Positions 1 to 10,500 of a stretch of DNA of 64,000 nt are shown here, piece after piece. The DNA lies in NCBI RefSeq assembly GCF_000755165.1, contig NC_025867.1, positions 373,894 to 437,893 of the forward strand, written 5' to 3'. The notes beneath the pieces are model-generated. The model was not told where the DNA came from and made no database searches. It saw only the letters and a program-made list of their open reading frames with translations. A program made the translations under genes and the position numbers. Position 1 is the stretch's first letter; each line of letters starts with the position of its first letter. The stretch is from Leishmania panamensis. Taxonomy: Eukaryota; Euglenozoa; Kinetoplastea; Trypanosomatida; Trypanosomatidae.

Positions 1-1050
1 AGCTGCTATCTGTGGAGGGTTTTAGACAGTTTGGGGATTTGGCGGCCTTGTAGACACGCTACGCGTTTCCTGAAGGTATCCGTGTCTATTCTCGCCACCT
101 TTAGACCCCCCCTCTCTGACCTATTCTTCTTCCTCAGCGCTTGTTTTCATGAAACGTTTTCTCTTTTCCTCCTCCCACTCTCCGTCTGGTGCGTTCCGAG
201 TTGCTGAGGGGCACGAGGGGTGGGGTGGGGGGTGGGTGGGCGAGACATGCGGGCACAGACACGTGTGCACGCGTGCAAGATGAGGCGATGGCCTTTCTCT
301 CTCGCTCTCTTATTTGTTACGCTCACCAGCAAACTCTTCCTTCGCCTTCCCCCCCTTTTCCCCTCTTCTCTCGTCTCCGAGTACGGGGCTGCTTCCCGCT
401 CTTCGTTGGCCTTGCCTGTATGCTTGTAGACTTCCTCTTCGCCCTCCAGCGTGGCGAGAGCTATGCAGGTGGTGTGTTCCACCTTCCTTTACCCCCGTCG
501 CACTCCACTCCGCTGGCTCTCTCAGCGCGGGTGGTGGTGGAGGGAAGACGAGGGAACTCATGACGTTGTGGACAGAGGACTGAAGGGGAGGAGGAGGAGG
601 AAGAAAACTGAGGAGAAGCGTAAAATTGCAACATGATGACCAGCAACCACTGGTACGTCACTCTGATAAAACATAGTGGTGACTGCAAGCGAGAAGCGGG
701 TTAGCGGCGCTGCTCTGACGTCCCTCTGTCCTCATTTGTGCTCACCCGCTAGCGATACGGGAGCGACAATCACAAGACGCCGAGAGAGGCACGATGGGTA
801 GCCAAGCAGATTGCACGCCTCATGGCTGTGCTTTGTTGTCTGTGTGTTCCCCCCAATCGGCGATCTCGTCATCGTCTCTCGTCGCCACTTTCATACAGCC
901 GCCTTCTGTGTTTGCTGTAGTCATTCTGCCGCGTACTTCACTATCCTCCTCCTTGTCCTCTCTCCACCGATTTACTTCCCTGCCGCTCACCTCGATCATA
1001 TTGACGGCTGTTGCACATGCGATGCACCCCGCACAGATGCGTGCTTGCCT

Positions 1051-1073
1051 CGTTCAGTGGATTCCACTGAACG
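1051..1073. repeat. 23-bp palindrome
   Basis: CGTTCAGTGGA at 1051-1061, a single central T, and the exact reverse complement at 1063-1073. It is isolated in the gene-free left part of the window. Confidence 0.95.
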
Positions 1074-2480
1074 CCGTTCTTTCTGTTCGTTGGCCTCGTC
1101 GCTGCAGCACGCTCGTGTTATCGAGCAGACGTTGACACTAACAACATCAGTGCACCCAGTTATTGCACCTACGCGTGTGTGTTAGCCTGCCAGCAAATAA
1201 GAATCGAGCCAAGTGAATAAGGAGAAAGAGCCCACTCCGCAAACAGTGACAAGGCCAACTGATCAAATTGGAGCCGAGAAGAGTGTACGTTTAAGCCGCA
1301 CTGATCCATCGAAAGTCAGCAACAAGCAGCCAAGTCATCCTATGTGCTACCGCTGTAACACCCTCGCCTTTCCCCTCCCCACTGTGACTCCTCAGCATCC
1401 AAACATACGCATATGCACCCCCCTCTCCCCACGTACATACCCACGCGGATACCCCCGACAAAGACCTGCCAACCATGCGCACAAGTACGCCTGGTACGGC
1501 GTAGCTGTACCCAGGAGCGTTGAAGGACGGCGAGTCTCGCCTCGCCTCTCCTCCTCGCTGCAAGCGTGTTTTGCCCTCCTGCAGAAGGGACTCCGCCATT
1601 TTCGCTCGGCTGGCCTCCGGCTGCGACGCACAGGCATACAACGTGCCGGGCGTGGTCGCGCTCCTCCCTCCCGCTTATACTGGGGAGGACGTTAGCTGGT
1701 GTTGTTACCGTGTCTGCGAGCTCGCGTCAGCCCCCTCCCTGATATGAGCCAGCGGGTGGGCCATGAGGGGAGGGGGAAGGGGCGATGCCCCGCACGTGCA
1801 TCGAAGTCACCGGATTGAGACACACGAATTCTGTGCGAGCGGAATACACAAGTCCGTCTTCCTCTCCCCTCTTCTCCCCCCCTCGCCTGGGGACGTCCGG
1901 CACGCCGGGTGACATGGGCGGTTGCCGGTTGGAAAAGCGGAGACGGAGCCCCCCCAACTGAATAATCGCCTTCTTCTTCTTCTTCTCCCTCCCTCCCACT
2001 CTCTCTCTCGGACCTCATAAGAGCGAAGGAAGCAGGCAGTCGTACGCGCGCACTGCGAAGTGGTCTCTCTTCTGCCCTTTCCTCGTTCACTAGCCTTTTT
2101 GCTGTTGTTGTGGCTGTGCTTCGAGCGGCGGATGTGTCCACCCCTTCCTCCCCCCACCCCACCCCGCTTGTCTCTTGTGCGTGTTATGCGCATGTGTGTC
2201 CACCACTTGACGCTCTCATTCTTCTCATGAGAGTGCCTTGCTTTCTTGCCTGCTCTTCTCTTCCCCCCCCCCTCCCTCACTCACACACTGTTCTCTCTTG
2301 AGCACTTCACCATAACACACAAGGCCCTTTCGCTGCTGCTGCCCTCAGTTTGGCTCTCGACTCGCTGGAACACAACGGCGGTGCTACACCGACAAGAGCG
2401 GCAGTGGTACTGCTGAATAGAGGGGCACAAAGGATCCCTGATTGCATTGCTTCTTCCAGTAGTTGTTGTTCTTGACTTGT

Positions 2481-2518
2481 TTCCCCCCCTCTCCCTTCGT
2501 GGTCTCTCTCTCTCACAG
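2481..2518 (+). promoter_or_regulatory. Predicted trans-splice acceptor for the membrane-protein gene at 2541
   Basis: A pyrimidine run (C and CT repeats) is followed by an AG at 2517-2518, 22 bases before the ATG at 2541. A second AG at 2537-2538 lies after another short pyrimidine stretch. Trypanosomatid spliced-leader addition normally uses the first AG after a polypyrimidine tract, so 2518 is the favoured site. This is inferred from pattern only. Confidence 0.45.
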
Positions 2519-2540
2519 TACATCGCTTTCGCTTTCAGCC

Positions 2541-3545
2541 ATGCCATCCTCTCCTGAGTCACCGCTGCGCGCGCTCTTCAAGGCTCTGGAGAAGAAGTGC
2601 CCGAAGTACCATCAAGAATTCGAGCAGGTGTGCAAGGTGGTGGGCCAGACCGCCGTGGCACTGGATAGGGCATCACCGTACTTCGCTAAAGCGGCCGATT
2701 ACGCCTCTGTTGTTAAGGAGCAGACTACCAGGTTCAAGCTGGAGGAGTTCGGACCGATGCTGCTCGGCCTTGCGCTCTGCTTCTTCGGTGGAGCCTACAC
2801 AATGCTGATCGCTGTAGTGGAGACGGTGCACCTTCTCTGTTGGGAGGACCTCAAGCATTCCTTCGAGGTGCTGTACCACAACTACGAGCTGGCAGCGGAG
2901 CAGAACCGCAAGGACAACTGCGTCGACGTCGAGGGTAACGGTGTGGAGGATGTGCTGGAGATGTGCCACACCGAGCTTCTCTCTTGTAAGGCTGTGCTGT
3001 TTCTCAAGTCCGTGGACGTCGAAGCCGCTCAGATGGCCGGGCGCACTTTTGGCGCTGCGGCCATGGCGGTGATTGCGGCACTGCGTGTGAAGTTTGCCCG
3101 GTCGCTCGCACTCGGCGGGTCGCTGGCGAATATGGCAATGGATTACATCCCACTGGAGGAAGCGCTGAGGGACGCTCTCCCGGCGGAGCACAAGAAGTGG
3201 GCCGGCGTAATCGCGAAAGTGGTGATCAACGCGATTGCCATGATGCTGGCGTCCCTGGTGAGTGGTGCCATTGGCATGTTGCATTCTTGTATCCGTGGCG
3301 CTCACATGTTTGTGCAGCATACCGTGCACCTCGCGAAGGATCACGGACTCCTGGAGGATGACATGACGCTGGACAACCCCAAGGCCAAGGCGCTGGTTGC
3401 TGTGGTCGCCTCGATAGGGCTTCTCTGGCAGGCAACGCACACGGAGGCAAACCCCTTCCCCATCAATGTCTTTCTCCTACCCTTCACGGTGGCTGAGTAT
3501 GCCCTTTTCTTCCTGGTGAACGGCTTCCTCTTTGCGGCACCGTAG
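2541..3545 (+). CDS. Conserved-type multi-pass membrane protein, function unknown (334 aa)
   Basis: I do not recognise a named family. The start is the first ATG after the predicted splice acceptor; the frame stays open upstream, but only into pyrimidine-rich leader. The N-terminal 65 residues are soluble and helical. Hydrophobic segments lie at about 71-97, 222-250 and 307-330, with weaker ones near 169-183 and 284-297. A Cys-containing acidic loop at about 120-160 separates the first two strong segments. There is no cleavable signal peptide, which suggests an internal signal anchor. The protein ends with the hydrophobic sequence NGFLFAAP. Codon use and GC match neighbouring genes. It is likely an integral membrane protein of a secretory or endomembrane compartment, but the compartment cannot be told from sequence. 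Its next neighbour, the Tsr4-like gene, gives no functional hint. Confidence 0.8.
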   Translation: MPSSPESPLRALFKALEKKCPKYHQEFEQVCKVVGQTAVALDRASPYFAKAADYASVVKEQTTRFKLEEFGPMLLGLALCFFGGAYTMLIAVVETVHLLCWEDLKHSFEVLYHNYELAAEQNRKDNCVDVEGNGVEDVLEMCHTELLSCKAVLFLKSVDVEAAQMAGRTFGAAAMAVIAALRVKFARSLALGGSLANMAMDYIPLEEALRDALPAEHKKWAGVIAKVVINAIAMMLASLVSGAIGMLHSCIRGAHMFVQHTVHLAKDHGLLEDDMTLDNPKAKALVAVVASIGLLWQATHTEANPFPINVFLLPFTVAEYALFFLVNGFLFAAP

Positions 3546-4979
3546 TGGTCGATGGGTAGGCGCGAGAGCAGCAGCAGCAGCAGCAGTGGCCGCAGAGAGA
3601 GAGAGCGAGAGCGAGCAGGAGTGCCTTACGTAAGCGTGCCTGCGTGTATGTGTGGCTGCTTGTGCGTGTTGATGGCTCACATGGGATTTCTCCTCCCACG
3701 CCTCTCTCCTCCCCCCTCCAACATATGTCCTCCTGTCTTTTGGGGTCTCTTTTTCTTCTCGCCTTCCTTTCGAAGGAGGCGCACATGTGTGCTCCAGCAC
3801 CCTCCTCCCTTCATCTTCAACCCCTTCAAGAGCAGAGATGGCTCTCCCCCCTTGAAGCCGCAAGGAGGGCAACGCCGTGAGTGCCAGTCAGCGACTCTCT
3901 CTCTCTCGCTTGCTTGCTTCTTTCCGTTTCAGTGTTGCGTGGCGCATACCACCACGCACAGCGTATGAGTCACCTTGGATGGTGGTGGGTGATGTTATGA
4001 TGAGAGTGGTGGGTGCAGTCCCGGTGTGCAAAGGAGAAGCGGGCGGAGAAGAAAAAGAGCAGCGACATCGGCGATCCAGGTGACCATGGATGATGCGTGG
4101 CTGTTCAACTGTTCCCATCATCGTTGCCTCCCCCCACCGCATCGGTGTGCGTGCCTATTCGTTATGTCAGGGATGCCTGCTGTAGCATCCGCCCGACGCA
4201 TCCAGAGTCGATCAGGCACACGCACGGTGGTGATGGTTCGCCAATGCGCTCCCCTTCACTCCTCTTCTTACCTCCCTCCCTTTTGAGGAGATACAATAAT
4301 TGCACAAGCGACGCGCGTACCCGCTAGATAGAAACTGCTCACCACCTTAAGATCAGTCGCGACGAAGCCCATCGCCTTCCGGTTACTGACGTAGCGCTAT
4401 GAGCACCATCGTCGCTGCTGATTTTGCGGGGGAGGGGGGAGTGAGGCCCTCTTCTCTTCCTCCCTTTCGCACTTGCTAGCTCTTCTCTACCGCATGTACC
4501 CTGTTACACGAAGGGGGGGGGAGGACACCGCTTGCACACTTGAGGGAGCATGTGTGCGTGTCCCTCCCTCGAGGCACTAAATCTGCCACTTCCCCTTGTC
4601 TTAACGCTGCGCATCTCCTCCTTTTTTCCACCCCCACCACCACCGCGTTGTTTTCTCCCCCCTTCTCTCCTACCGTCGCGCCTCCCTGGGGACTGTGCCT
4701 GCGTGGGCGCGCATATGCCGACGTGTAGTGATCAGCGCGCTCTCACCGCTCGCGCCTACAGTGTGCGCAGTTGAGAAGAACACGAACGGTAGGGAGACAG
4801 ATCTTTCCGATTGAGGGACACGGCGATAGCTTTCGTCAGCGGTGCACATCCCCCATCTCACGTCTGCAGTCACCGCTGCCGTAGCTACCTTCACCAACCA
4901 CCCCCCTCTCTCTCTCTCTCTCTCTACGAGCGACACACACACACACACACACACTTACTCACGGGTACCTATACCCAAG
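3546..4979. other. Spacer and UTRs
   Basis: No gene seen. It contains a CAG/GCA-type run just after the stop at about 3570-3590, several CT- and C-rich tracts, a G-run at about 4510-4520, a (CT)n tract at 4901-4925 and an (AC)11 repeat at 4933-4954 directly in front of the next gene. Confidence 0.6.
4901..4930 (+). promoter_or_regulatory. Predicted trans-splice acceptor for the Tsr4-like gene
   Basis: Six C residues and a long CT repeat are followed by the first AG at 4929-4930, 50 bases before the ATG at 4980. The (AC)11 repeat at 4933-4954 would then lie inside the 5' UTR. Pattern-based inference. Confidence 0.5.
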
Positions 4980-6239
4980 ATGCGTGCCACTCCATCGAGT
5001 GTGCTACTGGGCCTCTTCGATGGCTACATGTCCCACAAACGCGATCAGCTCACTTCTGAAACTAAAATTGGCGGCACCCCTACATATTTCCCGCCGTTCA
5101 GTGATGCAGACAAGACACAGATACGTCGCTGGACGAGCTGCGGTGTGTGCGGCCATGCTATGAGTATGCTGGTTCAGGCGTACAGCCCGCTGCCCACAGC
5201 ACCGGCAACCCATCCGCACCACCGCATGGTATATGTGTTTGCCTGTAACTCCGGTTACTGTGCTAGCCAACCGACTAGTAGCATGGTGGCTTTCAGCGTG
5301 CAGGTGGACCAGGAAGACGAGCAGGCACTCTCTGAGAACGCGGGGGAGGAGGAGGACGAGGTGATTGAGACCGGCCCGCTGCTGCCGTCAGAGCTGCCCG
5401 AGGCTGTTCTGCCGCCGTGCTACGTCTACATCGACGCGGAGCCGTCGAAAGAGGTTGTGATGCCGACGGACATCGAGCGTGAGCTCATCAAGATGGCGGA
5501 GGAGAACACGCGGAGCACCGTTACAGATGAGGAGCTGCAGCAACTGGAGCAGACGATGGACCTGAAGGACAGGAAAATGGACTACTACTACGAGAAATTC
5601 CGCTCACGGGTTGCTCGAGCGCCAAATCAAGTACTACGCTACTACCAGCGAACCGTGGCGGCTGCAGAGGCCACATCTGCATTGTCGCGCGCGAAGGACG
5701 TCAGGCCGATCTTCATGAACCCGGATAAGGTGAAGGCGATGGTTACCATCCCCGCATGCGCCTGCTGCGGCTCTGCGCAGACGGCAGAGCTGCAGGTGAT
5801 GCCGACTGCCCTGTACTACCTGCATGTGAGCGAGTACACTGCACTCGCGCGGGCAGGTGCGGCCGTCAAACAGGTACCTCTCTCGTCGACCGGTGCATCG
5901 ACGACTGTCGACACGGTGCGCGGGGCATCTGCGTCTTCTGGGGCCACCACTGGCACCGAACAGACGATGACTGCTAACGTGGATGACGGCTGCGATTTTG
6001 GAACTATCACGGTGTATGTATGTGGGAAGGACTGCGCGGCCCGGCAGCATGGCGTGGTATTGCGTCGCGAGACTCTGTGCGTTGAGGAGGCCCCCACCAT
6101 GCGAGACGAGGAGCGGGCGGAGAAGGTGGTCGCTGCCCAGGCAGGCACCGACGGTGCCACCCGCAGGGTAACGCTACGCGAGTTTCTGCACGGAAAGGAG
6201 GAGAGCGACGACGGCGATGAGGCAGTGGCGACGGCTTAG
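4980..6239 (+). CDS. PDCD2/Tsr4-like protein, probable ribosome-biogenesis chaperone (419 aa)
   Basis: The N-terminal half matches the PDCD2 family pattern: a start resembling LLGLFDGY, a TKIGGTPTYFPP segment near residues 28-39, CGVCGHAMSMLVQAYSPL from residue 54, then HRMVYVFACNSGYC. The C-terminal half carries the PDCD2_C signature: MDYYYEKFRSRV with PNQVLRYYQ (about 200-225), a CACCG pair with AELQVMPTALYYL (about 257-278), and FGTITVYVCGKDC near the end. The paired cysteines probably bind metal. In yeast, Tsr4 is a cytoplasmic chaperone for the 40S protein uS5 and is needed for 20S rRNA processing; that role is inferred by family. An acidic linker (about 105-140) separates the two halves. 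The start was chosen at the ATG after the splice signal because the upstream in-frame part reads through the CT/CA repeats. Confidence 0.85.
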   Translation: MRATPSSVLLGLFDGYMSHKRDQLTSETKIGGTPTYFPPFSDADKTQIRRWTSCGVCGHAMSMLVQAYSPLPTAPATHPHHRMVYVFACNSGYCASQPTSSMVAFSVQVDQEDEQALSENAGEEEDEVIETGPLLPSELPEAVLPPCYVYIDAEPSKEVVMPTDIERELIKMAEENTRSTVTDEELQQLEQTMDLKDRKMDYYYEKFRSRVARAPNQVLRYYQRTVAAAEATSALSRAKDVRPIFMNPDKVKAMVTIPACACCGSAQTAELQVMPTALYYLHVSEYTALARAGAAVKQVPLSSTGASTTVDTVRGASASSGATTGTEQTMTANVDDGCDFGTITVYVCGKDCAARQHGVVLRRETLCVEEAPTMRDEERAEKVVAAQAGTDGATRRVTLREFLHGKEESDDGDEAVATA

Positions 6240-7582
6240 TGCAGTGTGTGCGCGTGTAGAGGGGAGGGGGGGGGGCGAATCGAAGGAGTGTGGTGAGAGA
6301 GGCGTGAGGTGTGGCCGATACTAGACCCTTCCATGCACGCACTCCTTGCTCATCTCTTTCCTGTATACGAGCCCCAGCATCGCACACACGCACACACGCA
6401 CACGCACGTCTGTGTGTCTGTGCGCCCCTCTCCACCCCTCCTCGATATCTGTTGCTCCTCTTCACCCCCCGGCCTCTCTCCCTCCCTCCCTCCCTCACAG
6501 TCCAGAGGACACTTCTTCGCCCTTCGGCTTAAACATCACCAGACACCCAACGCCCCTTTTCTCTCCTCCGCTGCGCTTAGAAGAAGTGACGTCGGCCCAC
6601 CGCCATCCCCGCAGAAAAAAAACGAGGGCAGACGAGGCACCTCACCGCCTTCTCTCTTCCAGCGCAAGGCGGGCACATACAATGCATGCTTACAAGGGCA
6701 CCTATCGACTCCCAACGAGCCCCCCCTCCCCCTTGCCAGCCGTCCTACACTCGTTACTGCGGCAGAGTACGGCGAAGGCGATGAAAGCGAAGGGTCCGTC
6801 GCCAATGTCTCTTGCGTTGTGTTCTGTCCCACTTCGCCATTGCCCCTCCTCGGCTACTTTTCTCTCTTCCTGCCTACCCTTCTCTCACTCTTCATCCGTC
6901 TCCGGCTTTCCGTTGTCTACCTAACGCCCGTGCTGCGTGGCACGCATCTCTATCCCCGCACTTCTCGGCTGGCTGCTGCTACTGCTGGTGCCGACTGCTG
7001 TAGCCGTCGTCGCTACGGGTGAAGGGTAAGACATCGAGGGCCGAAGAAAATAGTTGAGTACGTCTTCCGATACAGCGCAGTCGCCTCTATGTGTGCTGCC
7101 GCACCCTCCCATGCTCCCCCCGTGGACTCCTGAGCGGAACAAAAAAGAAAAGCTGGGCGTGCTCTTTGTGAGTTGAAGCAACTGGTGCCGTGTGTCCGCC
7201 ACCCACCTGCAGACACATTGCCCCCTTCCCCTTCCCCTTCTCTTTCTCTCTCGCTGGCGAAGGAATTGTTCACGCGCACGCGCGCGTGCCTCTCTGTGCC
7301 GGCCCGGCAGAGGAGCTGTTTTCCTGTTCATTCGGGCTGTGCTGAGCGCTGTCGCCGTCGCTGCACTTCTGTTCTCTTCTTGTCTGCCTGCCGTTCTCGT
7401 GTTCGAACTTCCAAAAAGGTGCGGCAGGCGACGAGACGCGCCGGGAGAGCCACAAGCAAAGGTTTATCCAACACGGTGTGGGTCGTCTCGCCAGCGCCAG
7501 CATACGTAATCCCCTCCCTCCAAGGGGGACGCATACCTCATTTTATCGGTGAGCAGCGGGAGCAAAGGTGTGCGCTGACGAT
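6240..7582. other. Spacer and UTRs
   Basis: No gene seen. It has G-rich sequence just after the stop, CA/CG repeats near 6382-6405, TCCC repeats near 6475-6495, an A-run near 6615, and CT tracts at about 7225-7250 that may serve trans-splicing of the next gene. Confidence 0.55.
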
Positions 7583-10500
7583 ATGTCCTCCTCGTCACCA
7601 TCGATGGACCGCTCCGAGGGTGTCTTCAGCTCCGCGCTCTTCTCCGGTACGCAATCCTCCTTTTCGTCAGCTTCGAATGGCCGTCAAATCCGCGGCCCAT
7701 CCCCGCATGATGACCGCATGCTTGGTGCACAGACGCCACGATCTGTTGACTTCACAGAGGCACCACAGCTGGGAAGGGAGGAGAATGACTTGCACAGCAG
7801 TAGCACCCACATCAACCCCAGCGGCCACCACTCTCGACACTCCGTCGATGGGGGTAACGGCGACGTTCATCGCTACGCAATGTCGGAATCGTCCAACGAT
7901 AGCAATCGCTTTGAGATGGACACACACATGTCATATAACGAAGGTCACCACAAGGTGGAGAAGGACGCCGTGCACGGCACGATACAGGGTAATGCTTCGC
8001 CCATCCTGCCACCGCGATCAGGTGCGTGCGTGGACGAGACGGCGACATTTAATATCTACTCCACGGACTTGAACCCCGCTCCTGCTACCCCCATGGTCGC
8101 TGGTGGCTCTGGTGGATTTTCCACACCCTCTTCCTCTTCTTCCTCATCTACTGCTAACTCGTCGCTGTCGGCACCACGATCTGCCCGCCGCGGTGCCGAC
8201 AGCGACGTCCCCAGCTCCGTTGCGCAGTCTCTGGCGTCAGCGGTGCTTTCCTCAAACGACCCACTCGCCGCGTTGTCCCCAGAGCAGATGGAAGCGGCAC
8301 TTCAGCTGTACGTGGAGAGAGGTGGTGTTCACCCACGCGAGGTGGCTGCGATGCTTCAGGAACTGCCGTGGTGTACGACGCTCACGACGCATGCTTCGCC
8401 CATCACCGTCGCTGCTGGCCCATTCGAAGAGGACGCTGACGAGGAGGCGGAACAGCAGTTACTAGAACCAGAAGCCTGGCTTGGAGCGGTGGCTGCAGCC
8501 ACCGTCTCAGCAGTAGCGACAGCTGAGAATGGCGAACGAGCAAGTGCGGCTGCGCCGTCTGCTGCAATGCCGATCACATCGGCAGGAGCCCCAGACGAGA
8601 CGCAGAGGCAACACAGCACGGCCGAAGAGGCCTCGCCTATAGTGATGCAGCTCTCGAATCTCTCCGATGAGTCTACCCCTGGTCCCATCGAACGAACAGC
8701 GAGGAAGCGGCGCAGCTTGACTAGCTTTTCAAGTGAATTTGGTGCTGCTGAAAGAGCTTCGGTTGATCATGGTGCAAGTTCTAGGCGAAGGCGGGACACA
8801 GCCGCCGTCTCTGAGATGGGCAGTCGCCCCTGTCCCCGCGGTGATGATGATAGCGAAGGCGACACACGAAGAATAAGCAATGTCGACAGCCAGCATGTCT
8901 CAGCGGATTGCAGGCTGGCTTACGATGACGTCGGTGGCGACTGTGTAGGGCGCAGCGCCGATGTGGGGAGCTCCTCCTCTTTCCCCCAGATAGCTCCGCG
9001 TGACCGGTCAGCCTCTGTGCAGTACAGGCAGCAGCAGCAGCAACAGCAGCAGCTCTTGCCCGCCCTCGCCAGTGACGATCGGACTTCACGAAGCTCTCCT
9101 TTCCACTACTCCGGGTCGGCGACGCCGCACTCTGCTGATGACCGGCGACTTCCTCATGCAACCGCGTCAACGTCCCCGCTGACCTCCTCGCCGGTGGTTG
9201 TCACGGCAGGAGCAACGGAGGCCGCTGCTCCTCCGACTGCATCGATGCTCACCGCAGCGCCCACGGAGGCCGGAGGGATGCGCACTCTTTTTCAGCTTTG
9301 CCTGCAGACACCCCTGGCGGCGGCCTCCGCGACGCTGAGGGTGAGCGACTGGCATACACTGCTGGACAAGCTGCGGCAGGAAGGGCACCACAAGTTGCCA
9401 CCACAACCGATCCTCGATGATGTCGCCCGGACCATTACTCACATCATGCAGTCTGAAGGGCATCCAGACGGGCTGACTTTGAGCAGTTTCGCTTGCATTA
9501 TGCAACGCCAGCTGAAGGAGGTGAGGGGCGACATGACATCACCCCTCTCTGCAGACTTCGCTACCGGCGATGGGACGGCGTCGCGGGAGGGCGCGGTGTT
9601 GCACTTTCCCCAACACCCCAAGTATGTGCTCGCTGTACCGACTTCTGCAGTGGCAGCAGCACCACAGTCGTCCTTGTCTCCGTTGAAACGCAGAGGCCGG
9701 CGCAGCTCGCAGACAACGTTGACGGTGGCGTCTAACAGCGGTCTCTGGCGCGTTCTGCCAACGTGGTGCATGGCGCTTGCTGGTCTGTTCCCGCTGGAGA
9801 TGTCGAGTGTGTGCCCTGTGCCGGTGGTCTGCTACCTGCGCAGCATCGGGCTGATTCGCGCGGTACTGGAGGCTATCATGCAGCGCCTGCAACTTGAGTT
9901 GGAGGCAATCCCTGAGTACGTGGCGTCCTTTGCGAAAGCAGCTAGAAGGGAAACCCAGCACCGCTCTGAAAGCGCAGCTGCGGAGAGCTTTGTGCAGTCA
10001 CTGCCCCCTGAGGGGTCTGAGGGGAGCAGGTCAGTGAGCAACTTACTCGCACTGAGCGGCGCCTCTGCCGGTGCCCGTCGTGCCTGCTCGGCTGTTGTCG
10101 CTAGAGGCGCTGTTAGCGCCAGCAGCGACGGAGATGGGAAGTGGAAAGAGCAGCCAGTCTGGTGCTCCGCGATGTCTGGCAGACACCGTAGGAGGGTGAA
10201 GTACCGTAAGAGAGGCGCTGCCACGAACACGACGACGATACCAGGGGGGACAGGGAGCGACGGTGCGGTTGTCGTCTCGTACCCCCAGAGGGTGACTAAT
10301 GGTAATAGGCGTCTCAACACTGATGTTACCATCTCCGCCAGTAGCGATGATGTCAAGTCGCACTATCTCGATCAGCGTCCCCTTGATGAGATCAGTGTCT
10401 CCGTCGTGGCGCGGGCCAAGGCACGCCGTCTCATGGACACGCTCCGGCGCCACACTGTCCCGATCAACCGCTACGAGTGCTTTGCGCGCGTGGAGCCGGA

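Larger units (their letters stand above)
1..2540. other. Long non-coding stretch before the first gene
   Basis: I see no convincing gene here. Every open frame is short, is matched by similar frames on both strands, and translates to Ser/Pro/Arg/Cys-rich sequence typical of chance frames in pyrimidine-rich trypanosomatid spacers. The stretch holds many C- and T-rich tracts, a 23-nt near-perfect palindrome at 1051-1073, and a polypyrimidine-AG signal at its right end. It is probably the 3' UTR of an upstream gene outside the window plus the intergenic region. Confidence 0.6.

Noticed and set aside
7173..8072. 299-codon frame overlapping the start of the 1468-residue protein gene
   Set aside because: It lies in another frame across the leader and the coding start; composition is Arg/Cys/His-rich as in shadow frames.
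9031..9054. CAG/CAA run as a candidate repeat array
   Set aside because: It is simply the codons of a polyglutamine stretch within a protein gene.
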